Positions 10,961 to 22,897 of a DNA stretch of 64,000 bases are shown one piece after another. Both the position numbers and the translations under genes were made by a program. Under the pieces are notes generated by a model. The model was not told the DNA's origin. It worked only from the letters and a program-made list of their open reading frames with translations, and did not search any database. The first letter of the stretch is position 1, and each line of letters begins with the position of its first letter. Origin of the DNA: Parastagonospora avenae f. sp. tritici 18332-5 (Eukaryota > Ascomycota > Dothideomycetes > Pleosporales > Phaeosphaeriaceae); assembly GCA_022559985.1 (NCBI GenBank), contig JAFJTR010000066.1, forward strand, positions 62,001 through 126,000, read 5' to 3'.

Positions 10961-13160
10961 TTACGGCTTCTTTTCACCCTCGCCCTCGCCTGGCTGTTGC
11001 TGCTGCTGCTCACTAGAGTTCTGGCTCTCGGAGCGAGCCTTGTGCATCTGGTCGAACAAACTCAAGCTGGCGTTCTGGAGCTCGTCGGTCTTCTCCTTGA
11101 TCTCAGCAGCGGTAGCAGTACCCTCGCCAGTCTGGCTCGTGGCAATGAATTCGCGCATGGTGGTGATCTTCTCCTTGATCTTCTCGGCCTCGGCCTTGTC
11201 AAGGCGGTCTTCGAACTCCTTGAGTGCCTTCTCGGTGTCGTTGACGACGCTGTCGGCGCGGTTGGCAGCCTCGATGGCATTCTTGCGCTCCTTGTCCTGC
11301 TCAGCGTACTGCTCAGAGTCGCGGACCATGGACTCGATTTCGGTATCAGAGAGACCGGAGCCGGATGCAATGGTGATGGACTGATCCTTGTTGGTGGACT
11401 TGTCCTTGGCGTGCACGTGAACAATGGAGTCAGCGTCGATGTCGAAGGTGACCTCGATCTGAGGGACACCACGGTGAGCCGGAGGAATACCAACAAGCTG
11501 GAAGTTGCCTAGCAACTTGTTGTCACGGACGAGCTCACGCTCACCCTGGTAGACCTTGATCTCGACGGCGCTCTGGAAGTCGGCGGCGGTGGAGAAGACC
11601 TGTGACTTCTTGGTGGGGATGGTGGTGTTGCGGTTGATCAGACGGGTGAAAACACCACCGAGGGTCTCGATACCAAGAGACAGCGGGGTGACATCGAGAA
11701 GAAGCAGGTCAGTGACCTCACCGGCGAGAACGGCACCCTGAATCGCGGCACCGATGGCAACCGCCTCGTCAGGGTTGACAGACTTGGCGGGGTCACGGCC
11801 AAATATGCTCTTGACGGACTCGGTAACCTTGGGCATACGGGTCATACCACCGACCAAGATGACCTCGGAGATCTCCTTGGGCTGGAGGTTGGCATCCTTG
11901 AGGGCCTTGCGCACGGGATCCACAGTTCGGCTGATGAGGGGATCCATCATCTTCTCGAGCTGAGCACGGGTGAGCTTGGTGTTGATGTGCTTGGGTCCGG
12001 AGGCATCGGCGGTAATGAAGGGCAGGTTGATGTCAGTTTGCGAAGAGGATGACAGCTCGATCTTGGCCTTCTCGGCAGCCTCGCGAATACGCTGGATTGC
12101 CATGCGGTCGCTGTTCAGGTCGATGCCCTGCTCCTTCTTGAATTGCTGGACGAGGTGGCGCACCAGGGTGATGTCGAAGTCCTCACCACCAAGGTGAGTG
12201 TCACCGTTGGTGGACTTGACCTCAAAGACGCCGTTCTGAATCTCGAGGATGGAAATATCGAATGTGCCACCTCCGAGATCGTAGACAGCGACGACGGCAT
12301 CGGTGGCCTTGTCAAGACCGTAAGCAAGGGCAGCAGCGGTAGGCTCGTTGACGACACGAAGGACATTCAGACCAGCAATCTGTCCAGCGTCCTTGGTAGC
12401 TTGACGCTGGGAGTCGTTGAAGTAGGCGGGAACAGTGACGACGGCGTTCTTGACGTTCTTGCCCATGTAGGACTCGGCAGTCTCCTTCATCTTTCCGAGG
12501 ACGAAGCCACCAACTTGGGAGGGCGAGTACTTCTGTCCCTGGGCCTCGAGCCAAGCATCGCCGTTGGTGTGCTGGACAATCTTGTAAGGAACCTGCTGGA
12601 TGTCGCGCTGGACCTCAGCATCGGTGAACTTGCGGCCGATCAGACGCTTGGTAGCGAAAAGTGTGTTCTCTGGGTTGACAACAGCCTGGCGCTTTGCGGC
12701 AATACCGACAAGACGCTCGCCTTCCTTGGTGAAGCCAACGACTGATGGGGTTGTGCGGCCACCTAGTGTCGAGTCAGCATGTTGCTCCAACGTTAATGGG
12801 ATAGCGGGTGAAGAACGCACCTTCCGAGTTCTCGATGATGCGTGGCACCTTGCCTAATGTACGAGGTCAGTGTCTGTCTCACGTGTAGTTCGTGCGTTGA
12901 GCTCTCCTACCCTCCATGACGGCAACAGCGGAGTTGGTGGTACCCAGATCGATACCGATGACGGAGCCCTTGACCTTCTCCTCACCGCCCTCAGCGTATC
13001 CTCGTACAAACTTGGAGCCCATGGGGGCCCTCATGGCGGGGGCGCGCCATGCTGCTGATGCACGCGGCAAAAACTGCAAGACGTCAGTGTTTTTCCTAGC
13101 ACAAGGCGAGGCGAGGCGAGGGCAAGTACTCACAGTCCGTGATAATCTCGAGGACAGCAT
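10961..13160 (-). CDS. SSC1: Mitochondrial Hsp70 chaperone (Ssc1/DnaK type)
   Basis: Four exons read leftward: 13160-13134 (27 nt), 13073-12911, 12853-12821 (33 nt) and 12762-10961; 674 residues, frames consistent. A basic presequence precedes VIGIDLGTTNS at about 48-57. Other Hsp70 landmarks are VVNEPTAAALAYGLD, VYDLGGGTFDISILE, ILVGGMTRMP and the linker with DVTPLSLGIETLGG, which is the DnaK/mitochondrial form rather than the cytosolic form. The C-terminal lid ends in a Gln run and an acidic GEGEGEKKP tail. There is no ER or cytosolic EEVD-type ending. The protein drives import through TIM23 and folds matrix proteins. A perfect three-unit heat-shock element lies 137 bp upstream of the ATG. 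The first intron contains a short GGCGA repeat. Confidence 0.96.
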
Positions 13161-13801
13161 TGTGATGTGTGTGACGGACGTTGCTCTGGGAGATGGAGAC
13201 AACCAGGAATTGAATGAAGAGGCGGTGATGTGGATGGGTGGATGTAATATATGACGGACTAGATGGAGCTTTGACGGCAGCGCAGATTTCGTTGCGTTCT
13301 CGAAATTTCTCTCCGAGCAGCGCGCTAGTCCGAATCGCCGCCGAGGTTCCCGCAGAGCGTCTGTGCTTGTTGATGACAGCGGTGCAGGCGGTGACTACAC
13401 GACTACAGGTGATGGAAACTTGTACAATGTATTGAAGGCACCTAAGACGCGGCGTCGACTGTGCTGCGACTGGAGAAAGGCACGACGGTGTGATGGCTTG
13501 GCGCGTAGCCGTGGCGTGTGGGGAAGCATGTCTCTATGCGCTTCGTCTGTGAGATTGAAGCACGACACCTGCGCTGCAACACTCGATACGGCCCATACCC
13601 CTCCTCGGTCGTGATTGCGCAGTCTATAGAACACCCGCGCCTGTATATCACCTCGGTGTCATCCACCGCGCTGCTGCGCACCTGTCTCCAGATCGAAGCA
13701 GTCGTCTTGCTGTGACGTAGACCGCCTCTGCCTTTACTCGCCGCATCCACCAGACCTACCACCTAGACATGCTGCAGCACTCGCCCACCTGACCGCAAGC
13801 T
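13161..13801. other. Divergent promoter region, Hsp70 / DUF2415 gene
   Basis: A 641 bp intergenic region between two head-to-head genes. It contains the heat-shock element at 13297-13309 and no supported coding frame. Each strand's 5' UTR must lie within it. Confidence 0.6.
13297..13309 (-). promoter_or_regulatory. Heat-shock element upstream of mitochondrial Hsp70
   Basis: TTCTCGAAATTTC is an exact TTCnnGAAnnTTC array, the three-unit binding site of heat-shock factor Hsf1. It lies 137 bp before the Hsp70 ATG in the 641 bp region shared with the divergent DUF2415 gene. HSF control of this gene is expected from the family; use of this site is inference. Confidence 0.75.
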
Positions 13802-15990
13802 ATGGCCGTCGATGACTTCCTGTGCGCACCTCCCCCCATATGCCCGAAGACGGCGCAAGCTAACTACCGCAGGAGTCGAGACACGGATTCATTCGTGCAG
13901 CCTTCCAAGTCGTTCTATTCTACCAAGATTCCTATCGCGTGAGCTCTCTCCAGGCGCAGCATGTGTGAAGCTTCCGGTCTGACAGAGACAGCCACTATCA
14001 ATTGCGGCACTTCATCAGCTCTCCCGAACCCGATCTTATCTACTATGCGAGCGGCGTCAACGTCTACTGTCTGAATGCCGCGACGCGCATCCAGGCCCAT
14101 GTCACCACTCTTCCCTGGGAGGCCCGGTGCACAGCATCTGGACACGGCTACGTGTGCATCGGTGGCGCTGACGAGGGCAACTTCGCTGCCATCAAGGTCC
14201 AAGGCTTCCCTCCCACCGACCCATCCGACGTCGACGCCTCGCTGCCCATAGACTTCCCACGCCGCCTACCCCGACCTCCGCTTCTCGGCGCCGCGCACCA
14301 TATACGATACGAGAAGATTGGTGAAGACATTGTCAACTCTATCTCAATACACAAATTCGCCGCCCAGGGTGATGGCCCGGAGGATGTGGTCGCAGTCTTG
14401 ACCAACAACGACAAGACAGTGCGAGTATACTCCCTCACGCAAAACCTCGAGCTGACGGTCCTGGATCTCCCCTTCGCCATGAACCATGCTACCATCTCGC
14501 CTGACTCCCAGCTGCTCGTTGCTGTGGGTGATGCCCCGACTGCCTACTTCTACGAAAGAATGAATGCCGACAAGCCTGCTAGTACGAAAACACCTGAGGG
14601 GCGGATACAGAGAAATCCGCCCGAGTGGCAGCTTCTTGCGCAAGTTCCTCTTCATCGACCCACCAACGGTCCATGTTCGGATGGCTACTTTTGCACAGCC
14701 TGGTCACCGTTGGGCCGTCTGTGTGCAGTAGGATCAGAATGCGGCTACATCACCGTATTCGACGTACAAATACTCAAAAAGGTCGAGTATGGTGAGGACG
14801 CCGTGGTGCAACTAATCAGCTCCACGAGACCGGATACGGCTGCCGGCGCTGGTGCTGTTCGTACCATGCACTTCTCCCCCAGTCCGTGGGATCTCCTGGT
14901 CTGGAGCGAAGACCAAGGGCGGGTGTGCGTCGCCGACCTTCGCTCGGGACTGAAAGTGAAGCAGGTGCTCAATCTGGATCCCAAGGAAGAAGGTATCGAA
15001 AAGGCTGCCATTGCCGACTTTGATCTGAGCATAGGTCCCGAGATGCACGGACTGCGTAGAGAAGCAGATTTCATTCGTAGTTACCGTCGGGCGCTCGATT
15101 CAGACGGCACAGCAGCGGCTGTCAGCGCTGCAACCGAATATCTTGAGGCTGACACAGAGCGACAATCCCTTCAACAATCCCTTCACAGACAGCATGGCGT
15201 GGTTGAGTCGGATAATGACCCCCATGGCTTGACTGCTCACGAACGGCAGGTCATTGAGACTCTGCGAACTACGAGACAACGAGCGGAGGGGCAAGAGCAA
15301 GGCATCACACCTCGGAGCATCAACTACGACCTGGCGAGATACGGCGAAGGTGTGAGCCGAGACTCGATTGAATTCATATCTGGATTCATCGCAGAGCACT
15401 CCCGAAGAATGAATCGCTCGACGCAAGAGCGGACAGCGCCCAGACGTCAGGCATCGGTCGTTGTATCCATTGACCCAGCCACCGTCAATGCGCCACAGTA
15501 CCATACAAACATTACTGATTCTGCCCCGACCCGGTCGCCAAACGTCATACCAGCGCATGCCCGTCGTGTTGCCAACGAGATTCAAAGCTCGACTGACGAT
15601 GCCTGGCGCACCATCGAAGAGGCCCTTACGATCCAAGCGCGCACAGCAGACGCCGTCGCTCGAAATTCGACAAGCAATGCGAATAGTACCGGTGCTTCCA
15701 CTGGCCCAGAGATTCGCAGCGAGATCCGTCGTCTCCGTCAATTATCCCAGATGCGTGAACGGCTCCGCAATGCCCGCGCCAGCCAACCTTTGGCGGAAAC
15801 GTACGAATTCAGCCTGGGTCTCAGGAGACCCAGCCGTAGTCTGCATGACCCAAGCCAGGGCGTGCGAACTGCAGGACTAGCCATGAGCCAGGACGGGCGG
15901 ACGCTGTATTGCGGAACAGAAGAGGGCATTTTCGAGTTCAAGTTGAACTTGCACGCCAGGAAAGGATTCCCCGCTATCCAGCCCAGGTGA
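13802..15990 (+). CDS. DUF2415 / WD40-like fungal protein of unknown function
   Basis: Two exons, 13802-13938 and 13992-15990; 711 residues. The splice joins PIA to HYQLRHFISSPEPDLIYYAS, a block I recognise from the start of fungal DUF2415 proteins, which supports the ATG at 13802. Residues ~45-350 contain WD40-like blades (LPWEARCTASGHGYVCIGG, DNDKTVRVYSL-like and YFCTAWSPLGRLCAVGSECG). DLLVWSEDQGRVCVADLRS is close to the DUF2415 core. The rest is Ser/Thr/Arg-rich and probably disordered, and a last blade-like piece (GLAMSQDGRTLYCGTEEGIFEF) lies near the C-terminus. That piece may close the propeller started at the N-terminus. The function is not known to me. It is divergent from mitochondrial Hsp70. 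Confidence 0.85.
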
Positions 15991-16637
15991 GGACAGAAGC
16001 GGTGCCTTAATGCTGAGAAGGAGATTAATTCCCATCATGTATATTTATAGGTTTATTGGGATTCTTCGGCGAAAGGAGCATGGCTGATATCAGGGTTGCC
16101 ATACGGACTGCAAGCCTGGCGCATTATGATTTATTTCGATCGGAATGGCACTTTTTCATCTTCACATACTATAGCTGGTTCAGATATGATTAACCTATTG
16201 GGCAAAGCAAAAATGAACTTGAGTTCGCAATGTAAGACCTTGTTGTCGGATGTGATGTTCGGTGGTGGATCGGATATCTCAATCTGGGGTAAAATGCCCC
16301 TAATTACAGCCGGGCGCCGATGTGCGGAAGAGGGCGTGGAAAAGTGCCGACGTGTGGGCAAATGGACGAACCAGGACGGCTGGTGATGGCGCAATAGCAG
16401 CGGTGACTCCCCGACGTCAGGGCTAACTCGACGTACCTTGCAGATGTCTTTGGATACGTTCCCCAGTCTCCTTCCCATCTCACAAGTCTGTATTCTAGCA
16501 ACCTAGATCCTTCTCGCCCTTGACACTCCGAATTGACCCCCGCGACACCCGCTTGCCACGCCGCGGAGACTCCAGCACCCAGTCTGCAGCCGCCACACTT
16601 CGACGCCCAAGCCCGCAATCCGGCAGACAGCACAGTC
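15991..16637. other. Intergenic: DUF2415 gene 3' flank and cystathionine beta-lyase promoter
   Basis: A 647 bp gap between two plus-strand genes. Short shadow frames only. No CACGTG-type site or other recognisable sulfur-regulation motif was seen near the start of the next gene. Confidence 0.5.
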
Positions 16638-18123
16638 ATGGCTGGTGAAAGCTCCAAGGGTAAGGCGCCGGCTGCGCTCGATCTCGACGGCCACGACTTG
16701 CCGCCCTCACCTGCACCAAGCACACCCCGCAATGGCCGGAAATATGCGCTGGCGACGGAGCTGGTGTACCTCGAGAGCAACGACCAGTACAATGCCAGCT
16801 CCGTGCCGATTTATCAGGTATGCATATGTGGATGTGTTGCTGGCGACGCAGGAGTGGGCGCGGTAGCGGAGGCACAATGCTGACTTGAATAGTCGGCCAC
16901 TTTTAAGCAGGAATCTGCAGGAGGCAGTGGAGAGTACGTGAAGTCCATGGATGAATTCTGGCAGACATACACTGACGGGTACATCAAGATACGATTACAC
17001 ACGCTCTGGCAACCCAACGCGAACACACCTCGAACGGCACTTGGCCAAGATCATGGCTGCGAACCGCGCCCTTGTCGTCTCATCTGGCATGGGCGCCCTC
17101 GATGTCATCACCCGCCTGCTGCGGCCCGGCGACGAAGTCGTGACGGGCGACGACTTGTACGGCGGATCCAACAGGCTGCTCAAGTACCTCTCAACCCACG
17201 GCGGCATCATCGTACACCACGTCGACACGACCAACCCCGAAAAGGTGCGCGAGGTAGCGAACAACAAGACAGCCATGGTGCTGCTCGAGACCCCAACCAA
17301 CCCGCTCATCAAAATCTGTGATATCCCCTCCATCGCCAAAATCGCCCATGATGCCAACCCCGCCGCCATCGTCGCCGTAGACAACACCATGATGTCGCCC
17401 ATGCTGCTCAACCCGCTCGACCTCGGCGCCGACGTCGTCTACGAGTCTGGCACAAAGTACCTGTCCGGCCACCACGACCTGATGGCCGGCGTCATCGCCA
17501 TCAACAACTCCGCGCTCGGCGACCGCCTGTATTTCACAATCAACGCCTCGGGCTGCGGCCTCTCGCCCTTCGACTCGTGGCTACTGCTCCGCGGTGTCAA
17601 GACGCTGGGCGTGCGCATGGAAAAGCAACAAGCCAACGCCATGCGCATCGCAGAGTTCCTCGAATCCCACGGCTTCAAGGTCCGCTACCCGGGCCTCAAG
17701 TCCCACCCGCAGTACGCGCTGCACTGGAGCATGGCGCGCGGCGCGGGCGCCGTCTTGTCGTTTGAGACCGGCGACGTGCTGGTCAGCGAGCGCATCGTCG
17801 AGAGCGCGAAGCTCTGGGCTATCAGCGTGAGCTTCGGCTGCGTGAACAGCTTGATTAGCATGCCGTGCCGCATGAGCCATGCCAGCATCGACGAGAAGAC
17901 GAGGAAGGAGCGCAATATGCCCGAAGACATTGTCAGGTTGTGCGTGGGCATTGAGGATCCGGATGATTTGATTGACGATTTGAGCCGTGCTGTGAGTCTG
18001 ACAAAGTTGCTGTCTCGTGATTGACGCTAACATGTACAGCTTGTTCAAGCCGGTGCAGTTAGCATCACGACTGATGGCTTCCGTGCTGTGGGCGCCGACA
18101 CCGCGGTCGATGCAGCCGAGTAG
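16638..18123 (+). CDS. metC/STR3: Cystathionine beta-lyase (PLP-dependent, Cys/Met metabolism family)
   Basis: Four exons: 16638-16817, 16893-16933 (41 nt), 16989-17991 and 18040-18123; 435 residues. The 41-nt exon joins SATFKQESAGGSGE to YDYTRSGNPTR, the conserved PLP-phosphate and active-site entry segment. SSGMGALDVI and the aspartate in IVAVDNTMMSP follow. The Schiff-base lysine is Lys230 in ESGTKYLSGHHD. The C-terminal GVKTLGVRM and SFGCVNSLISMPCRMSH segments match fungal metC enzymes more closely than cystathionine gamma-lyases. The reaction cleaves cystathionine to homocysteine, pyruvate and ammonia on the way to methionine. The N-terminal ~35 residues are Pro/Ser-rich and not conserved. 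It is convergent with the bestrophin gene. Confidence 0.94.
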
Positions 18124-18645
18124 AATTCCCCCATCCAAGTCACCACTGTCCTGCCCCGCCACCGCAGGTTAACGTGATACCCTCTTTTTTCAAGCTATAC
18201 CAAGGACATTTCGATTCGACAACTCTCCCTGACCCAGTCACCTCTGTCACCACCACGGTGTTAACGTGATAACTTGTCTTGGCTACCCATTGCTAGCGGG
18301 CGTCTCTGCTTGATTGTGCCGAAATAAAATAGCCTAGATTGTCTTTTTATTTCCCAATGCAACTTTGTTCATGAACCACCCTAGCACCGTTGTGATTCGT
18401 CGACGTGTAACAAATACCCAGATATCTTCCAATCACACATGCACATACCCGCTCTTAATGGACAACTTTTAATAAATAGGTCTAGGTACTTTGTTTGGTA
18501 CAGTTATAGCGCATCGCCTCCTGCTTCCGATATGGGTGTGTACAGGCCGTGACAGAAACGAAGAAAGGAAAGAGCACCATGAGCCTCGCTATGCAGAATT
18601 CCATCCAACGCCAATATCCCAAGTCTCAGTTGGACAAATCACGCT
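18124..18645. other. Convergent 3' region between cystathionine beta-lyase and bestrophin genes
   Basis: A 522 bp region with two tail-to-tail 3' UTRs. The 12-mer GTTAACGTGATA occurs twice, at 18168-18179 and 18260-18271, each after a CACC-rich segment. An AATAAA-like signal occurs near 18321-18327 (GAAATAAAATAG). No coding potential was seen. Confidence 0.5.
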
Positions 18646-20270
18646 CTACGCATCCTGCTGCAGCGTATGCCCGGCCTTCTCATCGCTCTCGCTCTCCCGC
18701 GGCACCGCAAAGCTCTTCCTCACCGCCATATCCGCCTTCGTCTTCGTCATCAGCGCATCGCGAATATCCTGCTTACTCCGCCCCGCCCAGCTCTCGTAAT
18801 TCTTCTGACTGAGCGGCCAAATCGGCATATTGCCCTCCCTGCGCATAAACTCATGCGTCGTAGGCGCGGGCTGCGACGTAATCGTGTCAATGTCGAGCTC
18901 GAGTTCTTCGCAGTAGGCTTCGAGCGGCAGGTCGTTGACGTCGTTGCCGAAGGGGTTTTCAATCTCGCGGCCGATGGCGGCGAGCCCGATGATGATGTAG
19001 GCGGCAAATATGCACCCGGGGATCGTGATCCAGCGCAGGTCGTCCCAGAGTTGGAATGGCAGCATCATGACGTAGACCCAGGTGATTTGCGAGATGGCGA
19101 TGGAGTAGGCGATGGGGAGCGGGGTTTGGAGCACGCGGTCCATGCCGGTGAGGGCTTCGTTGAGTTGCACTATGCCGGTGACTGTTGGGGGTGTTTGTCA
19201 GAAATCGGGGTGCATGGAAACAGGGGGTGGGGGATAGAACTTACTGGCTTGGTTCTGGTAGAGGCCGATCTTCAGCGTTTCGTTGTCAATGACGCTGTGT
19301 ACGTAGCAGGATAGATGGTTTAGGATCTCGAGCGACAGATTTCCAAGCGGCTTCTTGGAGCGCTTGATCCTCTTGCGGGGGTTCGACTCGGCGAAGGTGA
19401 CTCCAAGGTATTCTCCCACAGCTTTGGCCTTGCCCTTGTCTGAAGGCGGAGGAATGTCGACGTCGGCAGCTTTGGCGAAGGTGTCCAGGAATTCAACGCG
19501 CTCGCGGAGATCGGGGTAGTCGATACCAGGCTCGAATCGAAGTCTGTGCTTTACAGAGCACGCAAAGGCATTGAGGAGGTTGAGAGCGGTACTGCAAACT
19601 CAATTAGCCAAAGCTATTGCCGGTGCAATGTGCACCACTTACAGCTTGTTCAGCAGGTCCTCTTTGCCCAACTCGCCCTCGCGCTCGCTGGTATGAATCC
19701 AGATGGTGCGGGCCAAGTTCTGGCTGACAAAGATCAACTGACTCCAGTACTTGCGGCCCTCGGTGTAACGCTCATACGCAGTGCTAGTGCGGAAAGAGAT
19801 AGCGAGACCGACGACGAAACCGAGCACGGTAAGCAACAGCGTGCTGACAGCCAATGGGTAGAGGAACTCGGATACGCAGGTGATTAGGGTGGACCAGAGA
19901 GTGACGACGGTCAAGGGGAGAATCATCTTGGGAAAGACGGATCCGTGCATGCGCATGAAGAAGGGCCATTTGGAGTGCTTGGACATGTCGCGAGGACCAA
20001 CCTATACAAGTCAGTGAGGGCCAATGGTTGGGTATTTAGAATGTAACATACAAAGTAGTCCTCAGCATCTAGGGAACCATTTGTCTGCCTCCGGGATGGT
20101 GGCTGATATGTGACTGCACGGTGCCGCCATGAGCGTGGCGACAGTAACTCTGGAGCTCCATCGTCGTGGTTTGTGCTGCTCGTCCTGGGTATCTCGATCT
20201 CGGTTGGCCTGAGGGTTTTGGTGCTTGTTCCAGCTACTGAAGGCGCCATCTCGATGGATTCAGATCGCAT
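18646..20270 (-). CDS. Bestrophin / UPF0187-family anion channel
   Basis: Four exons read leftward: 20270-20052, 20001-19643, 19591-19245 and 19181-18646; 486 residues, frames consistent. Exon 1 is a Ser/Thr-rich, probably cytosolic tail. The domain then begins with PRDMSKHSKWPFFMRMHGSV and a membrane span ending SFRTSTAYERYTEGRKYW, a bestrophin/UPF0187 hallmark. Later spans include SIAISQITWVYVMMLPF and IPGCIFAAYIIIGLAAIG, followed by the conserved acidic EIENPFGNDVNDLPLEAYC, equivalent to the bestrophin calcium-clasp region. The family forms pentameric anion channels; the fungal role is not settled. A second methionine (MAPSVAG) at 20249 is an alternative start seven residues later. Confidence 0.9.
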
Positions 20271-21973
20271 CTATAGCGTATCGAGAACTGGCCAGCAGTT
20301 ATGTAAAGTGTAAAAGGCTTCAATGCAGTGTTCTTTCGTGTAACGACAGTGGAGAGTGGTAGTAGACTTTTGTAAAGACAGCAATGGACAATAAGGGAAA
20401 GGATGCACGCAGCAAAAACCACCGTAGATCTAACAAATCCTGCAACAAAAGGGAGCCAGGCAGATCTTATACACGACGCGCGGTCCCCCTCGTATACGAA
20501 CCTGCCCTTGGCGAGGCACAATTGCCCACGGGGCATCGATCTCGCACAGTCTCTCCCGAATCGCCAGCAAAATTTCTATGCAGGGGCCGGACTCACCGTT
20601 TGACGGGAAGGCCTGCCCCTGAAGTCGGCGTCGAATCTGGCCAATTGGAGTGGAGACGAAGAAGCAGTCATAGCGAATGGGGACGGCGGCGCGGCCCTGA
20701 AGCAGCAAGGGCTTGACGCAGAGGCCTGTTTCATGAAACGTGTATGGCCACGCCGAGGCCGGGTGCACGCAAGAAATGACTTGTGTACGCGGAGACCGAC
20801 TACAGTTGTTGGACATGGGGCTCTTGACGCCCGGCTTCGTATCCTTACATGTTCTATTCAGAGGGCAAGTAGCTGCTGATGTCAGACAGCACCTCTAGAG
20901 TGAAGCTGTTGAGTGCATGGCACGTAGGGAGGATCGACAGCGCTTGAGTCTCAGGAACGTTGAAGATTAAGCGATGGCACGCTGGCAGGTCCAGACAACT
21001 TTGGAAGTAGGTACCAAATGGCGCCTTTGCGTGCCGAGCCGGTACCACCCTATTTTAGAATGATCCCTGGCTTTGCCGTCGATTGGCTCCCTAAGTCGTC
21101 CCAAGATCGCCACCGAAGCAGTGATTTCTTCGAAGCTTCCATGTGCCTTCGTTGAGATGGGTTGTGGACGAGCTTCAGGTCTAGGTCTAAATCTAACGTT
21201 GGAATTGCTCACTGTCGCACAATATATACCTGTGTGCAGCCTTGTTGTCCGCATTTGGTGCTGCATCCGCGACAACCCGTACCACACTGTCACGACATGC
21301 ATGTACATGGGACATGCTAGTCCTATGTGGCAAAACGGTGCAGCTCAATTTCACCACAGTCTGAACTGAAAAGTTGTGAATGACCTTCAGTATTGGTTCG
21401 CCGTGGATGTACCCAAATCGCGGAGCTCCACAACTTTTAGAAGCTTAGTCGTAACCCAAAATCAGTCAGGTTTAACCACACTCCTTCCAGTCCAATCTGA
21501 TGGGCCAGTCGTGACACAGCGGCTCGTTGCACCGAAGACATGCACTTGCGAATTCCGTAGGATATCGCCATCGAATTGCAAGCAGGTCCTGGTGGTGTTA
21601 AACAATGGATTCGGTAAGCCAAGCATGACGACACCCGCGGATCACGCCGGTCGGCTCTACTGTCGGGTCCCGAGGTCATACTCATACCAGTCAGACTTCT
21701 ATGACCTACACACGACATGCGCCCGCCATATCAATCGTGCTGAATTTCCAATATCCCCGCATTTCCAGGCGATCATGCGGCGTGCCTGAGGACATGAACC
21801 GCTGCGTCTTTCCGAAACCTAGTGCCTGCGCATCTGAGACGCGACGCCTTTTGACACGACGCAAAAGCAGAGGGGACCCCGGAAGCAACGCTTAGCAACC
21901 TCGGCCTTTTCGAATCAAAAATCTGGAGTGGCAAGGGGGTCTGCTGAGCAGAGATTCTGCAGAAGAAGCAAAC
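20271..21973. other. 1.7 kb intergenic region with no supported gene
   Basis: This lies between the divergent bestrophin and F-box-like genes. The longest frames (about 110-135 codons) show no family resemblance, no plausible splice extension and low-complexity composition. I see no tRNA, transposase or repeat. Promoter sequence for both genes is presumed. Confidence 0.5.
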
Positions 21974-22897
21974 ATGCCGCAATTTTCCGATCTTCCGCGT
22001 GAGCTCAGAGACATGATTTACATGGCCATCATCACCTGGGAGCGCCCGAGGCCAGAGGTTGCGCACACAGGTGATCCATGGAACTGGTACCGAACTGGTA
22101 GCTCGTCTTCAGGATGCCACTTTGCTCTTGAGCCGCCGCCGAGCACATGTGCCAATGTGCTTGCAGTGAACCGTCAAGTCAACCTTGAGATGAGGCAGGC
22201 TTTGGAACGGGCGAGAAGAGCGGGGCTTTTGGTAGCACGCATAGACTGCATTGCGAAAAAAATCGCGAGGCGAGAAGCCGGGTATTACTTCACATGGCTA
22301 TCAATACCAATTGTACAGCGATCGAAGGCAGTGGTGAAGAGTGGAGGTGTAGTAAGAGTCTGGCCCAATGTACCCGTAGTTGGCAGGCTACTAGCTTCGT
22401 CCACCCGCAAATTGTCAGTGAGCGACTCTCCGACGTGCATAGAGCAGCTGCAAGTCGACATACGTCTCTATGACCAGGACCTGGAGAATGGAGCGTACTC
22501 GGGGAGTTCCACCGTTATCAACATCAGCTGGGCTGTGTGCGCAGCGTTGAAGCGGATATGTGATCATTCGAAAGAGACGGACTCATGGCCAGCAAGCCTC
22601 GCCATCGACACACTCGTGCTGAATGTCCTCCGGCCTGACGCTCCCAAATCAGCACAGGATGGTTCGGAGAAATGGAAAGACAGCGCACGAGCCGTGACAA
22701 GAGAGCTCGTCAACGTGTGGAACAAACTGTGGTCAGGCGATGAGTACAGAAGCCGTTATTATGGTGGACTACTTGAGAAGATCAAGCGAGTGAGGGTGTG
22801 CCTAGACGGAGTTTTGGTCCGAGAGAGGGAGTTGCGACTAGAGTTGGAGAGAGGACAGGCGGAGAGGAGAAGGATTGCTCAAAGAGTGGGGTGGTAG
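21974..22897 (+). CDS. F-box-like domain protein of unknown function
   Basis: A single exon of 307 residues. The protein opens with FSDLPRELRDMIYMAII, the degenerate F-box-like helix pair (LPxELRxxIY) found in hundreds of lineage-specific Pezizomycotina proteins. It continues with a VNRQVNLEMRQAL segment that commonly follows this motif (residues ~60-75). The rest is amphipathic and ends in a basic helix (RERELRLELERGQAERRRI) that could form a coiled coil. Such proteins may act as substrate adaptors of SCF ligases, but evidence for the family is weak. The function is unknown. Confidence 0.72.
   Translation: MPQFSDLPRELRDMIYMAIITWERPRPEVAHTGDPWNWYRTGSSSSGCHFALEPPPSTCANVLAVNRQVNLEMRQALERARRAGLLVARIDCIAKKIARREAGYYFTWLSIPIVQRSKAVVKSGGVVRVWPNVPVVGRLLASSTRKLSVSDSPTCIEQLQVDIRLYDQDLENGAYSGSSTVINISWAVCAALKRICDHSKETDSWPASLAIDTLVLNVLRPDAPKSAQDGSEKWKDSARAVTRELVNVWNKLWSGDEYRSRYYGGLLEKIKRVRVCLDGVLVRERELRLELERGQAERRRIAQRVGW

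Noticed and set aside
12143..12745. 200-codon plus-strand frame opposite Hsp70
   Set aside because: A Val/Gly/Asp/Leu-rich antisense frame is a known artefact on the opposite strand of Hsp70 genes.
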